From Streptomyces sp. NBC_01241 (GTDB taxonomy: Bacteria; Actinomycetota; Actinomycetes; Streptomycetales; Streptomycetaceae), in contig NZ_CP108494.1 of NCBI RefSeq assembly GCF_041435435.1, positions 6,544,501-6,608,500 of the forward strand: DNA of 64,000 nt, in the 5' to 3' direction. Below the pieces are notes generated by a model, which was not told where the DNA came from, did no database searches, and saw nothing but the letters and a program-made list of their open reading frames with translations. Numbering within the stretch: the stretch's first letter is position 1; the number at the start of each line of letters is the position of its first letter. Both the position numbers and the translations under genes were made by a program. Below, piece by piece: positions 49,657 through 58,117 of the stretch.

Positions 49657-50685
49657 TTGCGCATCCGCTCCGTTCGCACCCTTCCAGCCGCTGTCGCCGT
49701 CGCCGCCACGGTGACCGGCAGCCTGTGCTGGGCGCCGACCGCCTCGGCCCAGAGCCCCGATCCCACCCCGTCCACTTCCGCGTCCTCGACTCCGAAGAGC
49801 GCGGCCGAGACGGAGTCCGGCGGCGTGGCCATCCTGAAAAAGGACCCCGGCGGCGACGTCCTCGCCGGGGCGGCCTTCACTCTCTTCGACTCCGCAGGGA
49901 AGGAGGCTGCCAGCGGCAAGACCAACGCCCAGGGGAAGCTCGCTCTGAAGGACCTCGCTCCCGGCGTCTACCGCCTCAAGGAGACCTCCAGCGGCAGCCC
50001 GTTGCATGACACTGTCGACGACCAGGACGTGATCGTCACTCCCGGCGTCGATACGCCGCTGACGATCGTGGATCCGTTCAAGGACGCCTCGGTCCTGTTG
50101 AAGGCCAAGGACGACAAGACCGGCAAGCTGCTGGCCGGATCCACGGTCAACATCGGCAGCGGCGACAAGATCCTCCTGACGCTGACGACCGGCTCCGACG
50201 GCACGGCAAGCGGCAAGCTGCCCATCAATTCCCGTACCAGCAGCGACTTCTGGGTCAAGCAAGTCAAGGCGCCCGACGGCTACGAGATCTACAAGCCGTC
50301 GAAGGCGTTCAAGGCCAAGCCGGGCGATCCCGTGACGGTGACCGTCACCAACGCCAAGACCGCCACCACCCCGCCGCCCACGGAGAAGCCCACCGACAAG
50401 CCGAGCGACAAGCCCACCGACAAGCCGAGTGACCGGCCCACGCCGGACAAGCCCGGCAAGGACGAGGGCACCCCGGCTGCGTCGGCTTCGGCTTCGGATA
50501 CCCCGACCACCGACGAGACCGCGTCGAGCACCGCGGCCCCCACCCCTGCGGGCTCGCTCGCGCACACCGGCGCGGACGCCACCCCGTGGATGATCGGCGG
50601 CGCCGGAGTGCTGATCGCCGCCGGCGGAGGTGCCCTCTACGCGGCCCGCCGACGTCGTACGGACGACTCCACCGACGAGAAGTAA
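49657..50685 (+). CDS. Sortase-anchored surface protein with prealbumin-like domains (LAxTG)
   Basis: 342 residues from TTG 49657 (GGAGAG upstream). A signal peptide ends TASAQS near residue 31. Two SpaA/Cna-B-like beta domains follow (GGVAILKKDPGGDVLAGAAFTLFD...GVYRLKETSSG and SVLLKAKDDKTGKLLAGSTVNIG...DFWVKQVKAPDGYEIY). Then come a PTDKPSDK repeat linker, the sorting signal LAHTG, a hydrophobic segment and RRRR. Streptomyces class E sortases use LAxTG. It could be a mating adhesin or exclusion factor; it is followed by a strong terminator. Confidence 0.88.
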   Translation: MRIRSVRTLPAAVAVAATVTGSLCWAPTASAQSPDPTPSTSASSTPKSAAETESGGVAILKKDPGGDVLAGAAFTLFDSAGKEAASGKTNAQGKLALKDLAPGVYRLKETSSGSPLHDTVDDQDVIVTPGVDTPLTIVDPFKDASVLLKAKDDKTGKLLAGSTVNIGSGDKILLTLTTGSDGTASGKLPINSRTSSDFWVKQVKAPDGYEIYKPSKAFKAKPGDPVTVTVTNAKTATTPPPTEKPTDKPSDKPTDKPSDRPTPDKPGKDEGTPAASASASDTPTTDETASSTAAPTPAGSLAHTGADATPWMIGGAGVLIAAGGGALYAARRRRTDDSTDEK

Positions 50686-50705
50686 CCTTTCCCGCCACAC
50701 GGCTG

Positions 50706-50740
50706 AAGGCCCCCGGAATCACGATGATTCCGGGGGCCTT
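50706..50740 (+). terminator. Intrinsic terminator after the surface protein gene
   Basis: A 16-bp inverted repeat AAGGCCCCCGGAATCA / TGATTCCGGGGGCCTT with a 3-nt loop, 20 nt after the stop codon. The T-run is short, as is common in actinobacteria. Confidence 0.85.
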
Positions 50741-51256
50741 TGCGTGGGCGCGGGGCACGGACAGCCCGATCGACTCGCATCAAGTGCTCCATCCGATCGT
50801 GCTGCCTCGGCTCCGGAGGACGTCTGGGGCTTACCGGACTCGGAAGAAGATCGCCAGGAGCCGTTCGGCGCGCGCTCTCACCTGGGGTTCGGGGTGGGTC
50901 AGGGCCACCGAGAACAGCACCGTCAGAAGCGCCCACAGCGGGCTGGAGAAGGCCAGGAACTGAGCATGAGTCGTCATGCACGGAAGGTATCCGAAATGGA
51001 TCTACTTTGGCGTGTACCTGCTCAAGAGGTATGAACCAACTTAAAAGGGTCATGATGGAATTCCGCTGGCCAGTGGCGCCGAGGGTCTACGCGCCTCGGT
51101 GTCCGCTGCCGCTTTGGCTCTAGTTTGTCCGTGACCGACCTCACGTCGCTTGCTGGGGCTCAAGTTCGCGATGTCCGCGTGTCACCCATCGCCCTTGCCT
51201 GTCGAGCCGTCAGGGGTCCTGTACGGAAAGTCCACGTGTGCTGCGATCCAGTGGCG
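50741..51256. other. Gap with one small gene and lower-GC segment
   Basis: About 515 bp between the surface protein terminator and the hydrolase gene. It holds a small minus-strand gene (50831-50977). The stretch 50980-51120 is less GC-rich than its surroundings and shows no convincing gene. No tRNA or repeat recognised. Confidence 0.5.
50831..50977 (-). CDS. Small membrane protein
   Basis: 48 residues from ATG 50977 to TAA 50831: MTTHAQFLAF, then the hydrophobic SSPLWALLTVLFSVALTHP, then a basic helix VRARAERLLAIFFRVR. One predicted membrane segment with a cationic end. Third codon positions are GC-rich as in real genes. It resembles small single-span proteins common in Streptomyces. No classical binding site is visible upstream. 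Confidence 0.5.
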   Translation of the reverse strand: MTTHAQFLAFSSPLWALLTVLFSVALTHPEPQVRARAERLLAIFFRVR

Positions 51257-51838
51257 TCACCACGAGGATGTCGTCAACGGTCGTACATCGATCGCGTCCA
51301 TACCGGCGGCGCGGGCCGCGGCGAGACCTTCATCAGCGTCCTCCACCACGAGGCACCGGTCGGGGGTGACACCCAAGCGGTCCGCAGCCGTGAGAAACAG
51401 GTCAGGGGCAGGCTTTCCGCGCACCGCGTCACGGCGGGTGACGATGGCGTCGAATAGTGGCTCTAGGCCGGTCGCGGCCAAGCCGGCGCGCACGACTTCG
51501 TCACCGCCTCCGGACGCCACCGCGCAGCGAAGGCCCATCTCCCGCCCCTGCTTGACCCACTGGACTACGGTGCTGAACTGCACTAACGAGTGGATGTCTC
51601 GGATGATCAGCTCTCCGCAGTGCTTGAGGATGTCATCGAAAGGGGCGCTGACACCCAGTTGTGTCAGCAGATCGTCGCCGGAGGCCCCGAGGCGCGCCCG
51701 GTACCAGAGCTGATCCAGGGCGACTCCGTGCGGCGCCAATGCGGCGGCCAGGGAACGGAAATTCAGGGGCTGCGAATCGACGAGCGTCCCGTCCCAGTCC
51801 ATTATCAGGGCGTCGTAGCGTGCGAAGTCGGGTTCCAT
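51257..51838 (-). CDS. HAD-superfamily phosphatase (phosphoglucomutase/gph-like)
   Basis: 193 residues from ATG 51838 (AGGGAAGGA upstream). HAD motif I DWDGTLVDS with the nucleophile Asp, motif II VASGG, motif III Lys in RGKPAPDLFL, and motif IV VVEDADEG. The cap is a short helical type like beta-phosphoglucomutase or phosphoglycolate phosphatase. It removes phosphate from a small metabolite or acts as a sugar-phosphate mutase. No operon partner. Confidence 0.87.
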   Translation of the reverse strand: MEPDFARYDALIMDWDGTLVDSQPLNFRSLAAALAPHGVALDQLWYRARLGASGDDLLTQLGVSAPFDDILKHCGELIIRDIHSLVQFSTVVQWVKQGREMGLRCAVASGGGDEVVRAGLAATGLEPLFDAIVTRRDAVRGKPAPDLFLTAADRLGVTPDRCLVVEDADEGLAAARAAGMDAIDVRPLTTSSW

Positions 51839-52356
51839 CTCGCAGTCCTTCCCTCCTCGCGGAGCCCGTATCCGTGAGGAGGGAAGGGCGGGGCATGGGC
51901 GCCAGGCGACGATTGTCCGTGCCTCGTACGTCCCTGTTGCGTGTGCGGCCCGGCGGAGTGGTGACCACTCAGAGTCGGCAGCACGATCGTTCTGTGCCGC
52001 CTGCGCAGTGCGTGTGCGCCGTAGGTGCCAGCGCTGCTCTGCATAGTGGTTGCGGTCTCGCATCCGCCGGGCCTACCGCAAAGATATGGGTTGGCTGAGG
52101 GCGGTGGCGTGGCACGAGGGTGCGTTCATCCTTTCGGGTACGGACCCTGTTCGCCTGCCGGTGAGCGGACGCGATGGCCCCGTCATCCCAAAGCGCTCTT
52201 GGCCTGTGTCCGTAGTCAGAACGACTGGTTTGGGTGACAACGGACAAGTTCGCCGGTGGCAGACAAGGAAGATCGCCCAAAGGACTGGTGGACGCTGCCA
52301 CGGCATGTCAACCTAAACGACCTTCCCGGAAAACCCCAGGTCAGATAGGTGAGGCT
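51839..52356. other. Intergenic stretch with possible gene remnants
   Basis: About 515 bp with no recognisable gene. One short frame (GTG 52256 to TAG 52346) reads VADKEDRPKDWWTLPRHVNLN and ten more residues directly before the next gene; it could be a tiny leader gene but the evidence is weak. The codon use of the rest is poor on both strands. Confidence 0.4.
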
Positions 52357-52728
52357 GTGGCATTGAATGCGGCGCAACCTGGATTCGCCACGACGGTCGC
52401 GGCCCTGCGGCTCCGCTCCTGGAAGTTGGGTGCCGGCCAGCCGATGGAGGTGATCGACCAGTTCACGGACGCCGACTTCACCCACATCGTGGATGACCGG
52501 GCCGATGTGCACGTCAGCTCGCGCGACGGCCGGTTCTATCTCGGCTACTTCCCCGACGGCCGGCCCGGCGGCGCCGACGAGGACTGGGTGACGGGCGAGG
52601 GCTGGGTGATCGCCGTCACCGGTACCGCGGATGTGCCGGGGTACCGGATGGCCTTCGGTACGGACACGCCGGCGGAGATCGTCGCCGCTGTCGTGGCCCG
52701 GATCATGGCCACCTCCCGGCCCCTGTGA
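52357..52728 (+). CDS. Short DUF317-like protein
   Basis: 123 residues from GTG 52357 (AGGTGAGG upstream). It carries one half of a DUF317-type unit: FTHIVDDRADVHVSSRDGRFYLGYFPDGRPGG, then GWVIAVTGTADVPGYRMAFGTDTPAEIVAAVVARIM. The usual PRYLAG opening is missing, so it is a half-size or truncated family member. Confidence 0.7.
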   Translation: MALNAAQPGFATTVAALRLRSWKLGAGQPMEVIDQFTDADFTHIVDDRADVHVSSRDGRFYLGYFPDGRPGGADEDWVTGEGWVIAVTGTADVPGYRMAFGTDTPAEIVAAVVARIMATSRPL

Positions 52729-52810
52729 CCTGCAGTCCCCTTCCCTCCGTACGTGACGCGTACGCTGCCTCTGCTCTCGCGGCCCTGTCCGCCACCGCTA
52801 GGAGAACGCC

Positions 52811-53113
52811 TTGGACCCGCACTCGCCCGAGATGACCGTCGGCGACATCCTCGACCTGCTGTCCGCCTGCGACCGTGACACGCCTGTCCGGCTCGCCATC
52901 AACCCGTTCTTCCCCATGGCCCACCGCCTGGGCGCTGTACACAACACGGTCGACGAGCGCGGTCGGCCGATGGTCTACATCGCCGAGTCCGAGGAGGCCG
53001 AGCAGTTCGGCCCCCTGCCGCCTGCGGTGGCTGTGGCTCTGACCTGGCAGGAGCCGGTCGAGGCACCCCGGCGCCGCCGACGCGGCGCGACCGGGCCGAA
53101 CACCGGCCAGTGA
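52811..53113 (+). CDS. Small protein of unknown function
   Basis: 100 residues from TTG 52811 (AGGAG upstream). MTVGDILDLLSACDRDTPVRLAINPFFPMAHRLGAVHNTVDERGRPMVYIAESEEAEQFGPLP is a compact alpha/beta protein with a basic tail. Similar short proteins occur on actinobacterial plasmids and phages. Function unknown. Confidence 0.68.
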   Translation: MDPHSPEMTVGDILDLLSACDRDTPVRLAINPFFPMAHRLGAVHNTVDERGRPMVYIAESEEAEQFGPLPPAVAVALTWQEPVEAPRRRRRGATGPNTGQ

Positions 53114-53140
53114 TTCATCCCCGAACTTACGGAGGCGCCC

Positions 53141-53878
53141 CTGCACCCGCACCACCCCATCGAGCCCTCCCGCCCCGATTCGCCGGACCCGCTGTACTGG
53201 GTCACCCCGCGCCACCTGGCCGGCGATGACGGAGCCCTTGCCGAGCGGATCGGCGACACCCTGACTGGCCTCGGCTGGCGCATGTGGCCGACCTCCCGCA
53301 ACACCCTGCTCTACGTGAGTCCGGACGGACTGCGCGGCGCCGAGTGGATCCTCGCCGCCTACCCGTTCGAGCTGGGCGGCCTCCCGGTGGCCTGGCAGCT
53401 GTCGGCCCGTCCCCACGCCGCCTCGGCGATGACCGAGTGGAACGCCTACTTCACTGCCGGCGTCCCGCACGAGGCCCTCGCCGACCTCCTGCTCGCACTC
53501 GACGCCTGCGCCACACCCGATGCCGGGTTCGAGGGCGCCGAGTCGGTGCTCACCGCGCTCGGCGCGCGGGGCTGGCTGCGCGACATGGACCGCCCCCGCA
53601 CGACCGCGACGGACCCCGGCTTCTCCGCCAGCGTCTCGCTCGAGATGCTTCCGCCGCTCATCCACGACGCCGACCCCCGGGACGACCTTCTGGGGTGGCA
53701 GGCATGGGCGGAACCCGTGCTGGGAGCGCCGTACCTGTGGTGTGCGAGCTTCAGTGCGAGCGCCCCGCACGAGCTGGTCGCAGCCTTCGCCTCCTCGCTC
53801 GCGGCACCCGGCCCGGTGCCGCGCCGGAGGCTGCCCGAAGGCGCGGAGGACCGCCTCACGGTCGTCCACCGCAGCTGA
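53141..53878 (+). CDS. DUF317 protein, CTG start
   Basis: 245 residues from CTG 53141, which follows GGAGG by 5 nt. The diagnostic opening YWVTPRHLAGDDGALAERIGDTLTGLGWRMW lies before the first canonical start (ATG 53282), so a conventional call deletes the first 47 residues. The rest is a normal two-unit DUF317 protein (WNAYFTAGVPHEALADLLLAL, WCASFSASAPHELVAAFASSLAAPGP). Confidence 0.82.
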   Translation: MHPHHPIEPSRPDSPDPLYWVTPRHLAGDDGALAERIGDTLTGLGWRMWPTSRNTLLYVSPDGLRGAEWILAAYPFELGGLPVAWQLSARPHAASAMTEWNAYFTAGVPHEALADLLLALDACATPDAGFEGAESVLTALGARGWLRDMDRPRTTATDPGFSASVSLEMLPPLIHDADPRDDLLGWQAWAEPVLGAPYLWCASFSASAPHELVAAFASSLAAPGPVPRRRLPEGAEDRLTVVHRS

Positions 53879-53934
53879 CGACGATCGCGGGCGGTCGAAG
53901 AACGTTGGTTACACGGGGTGATGCCCGCCCCTCC

Positions 53935-53982
53935 AGGCCCGGTGGTTCCACTCTCCCCTCGGGGGGTGGAACCACCGGGCCT
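53935..53982. terminator. Strong intrinsic terminator
   Basis: A 17-bp perfect inverted repeat AGGCCCGGTGGTTCCAC / GTGGAACCACCGGGCCT with a 14-nt loop, ending the DUF317 run and insulating the nuclease gene that follows. Confidence 0.85.
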
Positions 53983-54053
53983 TCGCCGTACCCGTGTCGG
54001 GGAGGCGGCAGCGCCGTGAATCCAGGGTCCGGGCCCTGAATAGGATCGCTCCC

Positions 54054-55127
54054 GTGGCAGTCAAACTGATAGGCAAAGGACCACTGCGCGGCTACCTCCT
54101 GGAGGAGGTGCTGGCCTGGTTGCTGCGATCCAGCGGCTTCGAGGTGCTCACGGCCGACGACGATAAGGACAAAGAGCCTTGGAAGGTCCTTAAAGAGGAC
54201 AAGAATGGCTTGCTGGTCCGTGGGCGTGGGGCGTGGCATCAGGTCGACGCGCTCGGGCAGTTCCGGTACGTCCCGCCGTTCTCGCTGCCTGTCCGCCTGT
54301 TCGTCGAGGCGAAGTATCTGACCTCGACGCGCGTAGGTCTGCCGACCGTGCGCAACGGTCACGGCGTGATTCACGACGTGAACGAAGGCGAGACCACTAC
54401 GCTCACCGCTGCGGGTACGGGCCGGCCGAGGACGCGGTACCGCTACAACTACGCGATCTTCTCCACGTCGGGCTTCAGCAAGGAAGCCCAGGACTACGCG
54501 CTGGCCCATCAGATATCCCTGATCGACCTCTCCGCTCCGGACTTCGCCGTACTGCGGGACCTTGTCCGGATCGCGGCCGACACGATTCATGCAGCGCTCG
54601 AAGCCGCGCCCGCGGGCGAGAGGCCGAAGGTGCACCAGATACGCGCGTACCTTCGTGGCCCACTGCTGGATATGTACGCCGAGGACGCATACCTGCCCGA
54701 TCAATTCCGCGAGCCGCTCGATGAACTCGCCCAGGCGCTGCACAGCCGGTCCACGTTGGGTCTTGTGCTGGCCTTTCCCGCAGCACCGTTCGTTCTGGGG
54801 CTGGCGTCGAATGACCTGTACGGGTTCGTGAATTACGCGAGAGAACACCCCACGCACGCCGTGCGCGTGCGGCGACTGCCTCAGTCGGCTTCGCATCCCG
54901 TCTGGGAACTGCGCTCGGCCGAGCACCCGGACGTATACGCGTTGAGGTTCAGCCTGCCGGAACGGGTGGAATCCTGGATCGTCGAACAGGACGAAGGAAT
55001 GCCCTCACGAACCCGGTATGTGAAAAGAAGCATGCTCTCGACCATGACCCTGTACTGGATGGACGGGGAGCACGCGCAGACATTCCAACTGCGCTACGAG
55101 CCCGGCGAACTGCGCCTGGCGGGCTGA
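54054..55127 (+). CDS. PD-(D/E)XK restriction-endonuclease-like protein
   Basis: 357 residues from GTG 54054. The N-terminal domain GPLRGYLLEEVLAWLLRSSGFEVLTAD, then GRGAWHQVDALGQF and VRLFVEAKYL, gives the Mrr-like order: conserved Glu on helix 1, Asp in QVD, then ExK in EAK. This supports metal-dependent DNA cleavage. The remaining 220 residues form a separate alpha/beta region without recognised motifs, possibly target recognition. It lies alone between two strong terminators, the layout of an independently expressed defence or competition gene. No adjacent modification gene. Confidence 0.83.
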   Translation: MAVKLIGKGPLRGYLLEEVLAWLLRSSGFEVLTADDDKDKEPWKVLKEDKNGLLVRGRGAWHQVDALGQFRYVPPFSLPVRLFVEAKYLTSTRVGLPTVRNGHGVIHDVNEGETTTLTAAGTGRPRTRYRYNYAIFSTSGFSKEAQDYALAHQISLIDLSAPDFAVLRDLVRIAADTIHAALEAAPAGERPKVHQIRAYLRGPLLDMYAEDAYLPDQFREPLDELAQALHSRSTLGLVLAFPAAPFVLGLASNDLYGFVNYAREHPTHAVRVRRLPQSASHPVWELRSAEHPDVYALRFSLPERVESWIVEQDEGMPSRTRYVKRSMLSTMTLYWMDGEHAQTFQLRYEPGELRLAG

Positions 55128-55139
55128 TCGGCTCATAAG

Positions 55140-55196
55140 CCGAAACCCCGGTGTCCGGGCCTGTCGGACGGACAGGCCCGGACACCGGGGTTTCGG
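55140..55196. terminator. Bidirectional terminator between convergent genes
   Basis: A perfect 26-bp inverted repeat (arms 55140-55165 and 55171-55196) with a 5-nt loop, starting CCGAAACCCCGG. It lies between the nuclease gene and the convergent lipoprotein gene. Confidence 0.92.
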
Positions 55197-55209
55197 ACGG
55201 TGGAGCGGG

Positions 55210-55905
55210 TCAGTGTGCGGTGCGGGCCTTGGCGAGGGCCTTGTCCAGGTGGGCGTCCACGAGGCCCGGCGAGCCGGAGACGATCACCAGGACGTTGCCG
55301 GAGCGGATCGCCGTCTGCTTGACGACGCTGCGCTGCCCGCCGGCGGAGTAGGTGAGCAGCTGGCTCCACTGCTCGTCGCCGAGGTCCGGCGCGGCCGTCT
55401 TCTGCGTGCCCATGTCGATGACGGTGCTGCCCGACGCCACCTGGTAGGACGGGCAGGAGACCATCGCGTTGAAGACCTTCCCGATCCCGTTGGACAGCTT
55501 CGTCGCGCTGTCGCTGTACAGCTCCTCGCTCACCTCGGAGTTGGTGCTGCCGGCGTAGGTGAAGGACGCCTTCGCCGTGCGGGTGAAGTCGAGGGTGGCC
55601 CCGGTGGCCGCGTCGCTGCCGAGCTTCTCCAGCGCCGGGCAGCCGATGACGGTGACGTCGTCGTGCTGGTCAGCGGCCTGGGGCTTGCGGGTGTAGCCCT
55701 CGCCCAGGTCGCTCTCGTTCAGCAGCCGCTCGTTCAGCTTGGCCGACGAGAGCGGCGCGGACGCGGAGGCGCTGTTACCACCCCGATGTGCGGGTGCAGA
55801 GGACGCTGCCGAGGTGTCGGCGGGCTCGGTACTGCGGGAGCAGCCCGTCAGGGCGAGGACGGTGAGGGCGCTCAGAGCGAGGGCGGTCGTGGTGGAACGG
55901 CGCAT
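55210..55905 (-). CDS. Secreted lipoprotein
   Basis: 231 residues from ATG 55905. Lipoprotein signal MRRSTTTALALSALTVLALTGC with the lipid-anchored Cys in LTGC at residue 22. A Ser/Ala-rich linker leads to an extracellular domain (LLNESDLGEGYTRKPQAADQ, VIGCPALEKLG...MVSCPSY, SGNVLVIVSGSPGLVDAHLDKAL) with a Cys pair. This resembles sensor-like or PknH-like Streptomyces lipoproteins, unassigned. Confidence 0.85.
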   Translation of the reverse strand: MRRSTTTALALSALTVLALTGCSRSTEPADTSAASSAPAHRGGNSASASAPLSSAKLNERLLNESDLGEGYTRKPQAADQHDDVTVIGCPALEKLGSDAATGATLDFTRTAKASFTYAGSTNSEVSEELYSDSATKLSNGIGKVFNAMVSCPSYQVASGSTVIDMGTQKTAAPDLGDEQWSQLLTYSAGGQRSVVKQTAIRSGNVLVIVSGSPGLVDAHLDKALAKARTAH

Positions 55906-55999
55906 GCGAAAACCCCTTGTGATGCGAGATGGACGGTCTGACCAGGTCGGCCCTCCGGGTGCCGACGAACGCAGGGGTGGGGGAAGGGGTTTCGCGACT

Positions 56000-56443
56000 T
56001 CAGTGGCCGAGGTGGCGCAGACCTTCGTCGAGGGTGGGGTGGAAGTGGTCGACCGGACCGGAGTTGCGGTTGTACCAGGCGGTGTCCAGGCGGGACTCCT
56101 CGGCCTCGTGGCCGGCCTCGCAGCGCAGCCACACCGAGTCGTCACGCATGTTGAAGACGATCCAGTTCCGGTACGCGCCGCAGTAGCACTGGTGGACTTC
56201 GCCGTCGATGACGAGTGGCAGGTCCCAGCGCATCATGAACCCCGAGACGTCCTGGCGGGACGGCGCCCGGAAGTCCGCCGGCAGGAAGTCGGGCACCACC
56301 GTGGACTCCGGCGCGGCAGGTGCCGGCGCTGCGTGGGGGCCGGGGCAGTCCGGCAGCGGCAGCTCGGTGTGCATCGCCAGCACTGCCTGGCCGGCCCGCT
56401 GGGCTTCACGGAATTCTCGGTCCGCACGGTTGCGTCGGAACAT
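56000..56443 (-). CDS. Hypothetical protein with putative zinc site
   Basis: 147 residues from ATG 56443. A basic N-terminal helix (FRRNRADREFREAQRAGQAVLAM), a Pro/Ala linker, then WDLPLVIDGEVHQCYCGAYRNWIVFNMRDDSVWLRCEAGHEAEESRLDTAWYNRNSG. CYC and RC..GH could bind zinc. Function unknown. Confidence 0.68.
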   Translation of the reverse strand: MFRRNRADREFREAQRAGQAVLAMHTELPLPDCPGPHAAPAPAAPESTVVPDFLPADFRAPSRQDVSGFMMRWDLPLVIDGEVHQCYCGAYRNWIVFNMRDDSVWLRCEAGHEAEESRLDTAWYNRNSGPVDHFHPTLDEGLRHLGH

Positions 56444-57022
56444 GCCGTCTCCATCTCTCTCGTCTCGCCTGCACGAGGAGAGTGCCGCAATCCACTGACC
56501 TGCTGCAACTCTAGAAATATTGAATGCGGATGACTTGCCGGAGGGCTTCGGAACGGCACCTGCGGGCGGTGCGTGGGTGTCCCGTCCTTCGTCATCTTGT
56601 CGCTGTCCCGGGTGAAGTTGTTCAGTTCGCTGGTCGTCCCGGGGCAGGTTGTTCCTCGCCGCGTACGCACCGGGGCAAGTGTCCCATGGTGTCTTGTCGC
56701 TCGCTGTTGTCTGTCCCGTTTCGTATTCGCTCTCAGGGGCGGTTTGAACGCTGATCCGGTGCTGGCTGACGGGCTGTGTGGCTCTCTGGTGATCAGGGTT
56801 AGTACGTTCGCTCTGGTGAGGGGGTCGGGTGACTGCCGATGCGTTCGCCGATGTCGGGCACGGCGCAACCGGAGGGCGAACTGAACACGGCAGCCGCAGC
56901 TCGTGATCATCCGGCTGCGGTGACCTCGTCTCAGCGGGAGTGAGGGAGCGTTCGGGAACCTCGTGGTCAAGAAGCTCAGGGGTGGGCGACATGCCTGATC
57001 AGCGGGTCCATATCATGGCGTG
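56444..57022. other. Gene-free region before the NUDIX gene
   Basis: About 580 bp of lower GC with no frame of coding quality on either strand. It lies between divergent genes and probably holds their promoters; I could not recognise a specific one. Confidence 0.5.
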
Positions 57023-57514
57023 ATGGCAACACCAGATTTCATCCTCGCGCTGCGCAAGAAGATCGGAAGCGATCCGCTGTGGCTGTCGGGCGTGACCGCG
57101 GTCGTCATGAGTGAGGATCGGGTCCTTTTGGCGAAGCGCGCAGACAACGGCACGTGGACGCCGGTGACTGGGATCATCGATCCGGGGGAGCAGCCGGCGG
57201 ATGCCGCAGCCCGGGAGGTGCTTGAGGAGACCGGCATTGTGGCAGTTCCGGAGCGGCTGGCGATGGTTCACGTCACGGATCCTGTCGTCTATGACAACGG
57301 GGATCAGACGCAGTATCTCGACCTGGTGTTCCGCTTTGCCTGGCAGTCCGGCCTTCCGCGTCCCGCCGACGGTGAGAACACAGCTGTCGATTGGTTCCCG
57401 CTGGACGACTTGCCTCCGATGTCAGATGACATGTGCAAGCGGATCGCGGCTGCCGTGTCCAGTGAGCAGGCAGCCCAGTACGTTGTCTCCCCGCGGTTGG
57501 CTGGCGATGCCTGA
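57023..57514 (+). CDS. NUDIX hydrolase
   Basis: 163 residues from ATG 57023 (GTG 57020 also possible). The Nudix box GIIDPGEQPADAAAREVLEETGI fits GX5EX7REUXEEXGU exactly. Flanking strands VTAVVMSEDRVLLAKRADNGTWTPVTG and YLDLVFRFAW are typical. It hydrolyses a nucleoside diphosphate linked to another group, as in pool cleaning or nucleotide-sugar turnover. It is isolated on the plus strand and its codon use is less extreme than its neighbours'. Confidence 0.92.
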   Translation: MATPDFILALRKKIGSDPLWLSGVTAVVMSEDRVLLAKRADNGTWTPVTGIIDPGEQPADAAAREVLEETGIVAVPERLAMVHVTDPVVYDNGDQTQYLDLVFRFAWQSGLPRPADGENTAVDWFPLDDLPPMSDDMCKRIAAAVSSEQAAQYVVSPRLAGDA

Positions 57515-57558
57515 GTAGTTGCCCGAGGCTGTGTTTGGGCGCATTTAGGCTTTGGGCC

Positions 57559-57708
57559 ATGAGTTCGGATGCTGCGGAGAAGCTGCTTGCTGATGTGTGC
57601 GGGACGCTGGCTCGTGCCGGCTTCGATGTGGCGTCGGTTGGCGTTGAGCGCAGCACTGGCCTGCGGGACACAACGGAGTCCGCCGATAACGAATGCTGGG
57701 ACGGCTGA
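57559..57708 (+). CDS. Possible small protein or gene remnant
   Basis: 49 codons from ATG 57559 to TGA 57708: SSDAAEKLLADVCGTLARA, then GFDVASVGVERSTGLRDT and ESADNECWDG. The sequence looks coding and ends abruptly. It may be a real short gene downstream of NUDIX or a remnant of a longer one. Confidence 0.4.
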   Translation: MSSDAAEKLLADVCGTLARAGFDVASVGVERSTGLRDTTESADNECWDG

Positions 57709-58117
57709 TCGCACATCGCCCTCGGCGACAACGCCGTATGGGATTCAGCGAGCTGACGCGATCACCACATTTTATCTATCCCCTGTTCGCCGAGGTGCGT
57801 AGCGAGAAGGTCGAATGGGACGGGACAGTGGGCCGCCTGTTTTCATTCCAGATCGATTGCGGCACGTGCCGTTTTTGGTTGACGGGCGTTGCCCAGCGCA
57901 TGCGAAGTACAGGTTCTTCAACGTTCCCGACGCAGCTGAACGGCGCGTACTGGCTGGCCGGTGATGGAGCGCGACCGGCTGCCGGTGCTCCGGCACCCGC
58001 GAGCCGCAGCCTGAACTGCGGGATCGCCGGGTGCCGGAGGCGCGCACCATCATGCTGTGCATCGCAGGCGCCACCGTGGTCATCGCGGTGTGTGCCTCGG
58101 TGCTGTAAGCGTGGCCC
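57709..58117. other. Gene-free region beyond the relaxase gene end
   Basis: About 410 bp with no convincing gene. It follows the relaxase stop in the direction of transcription. No clear inverted repeat was recognised here. Confidence 0.4.
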
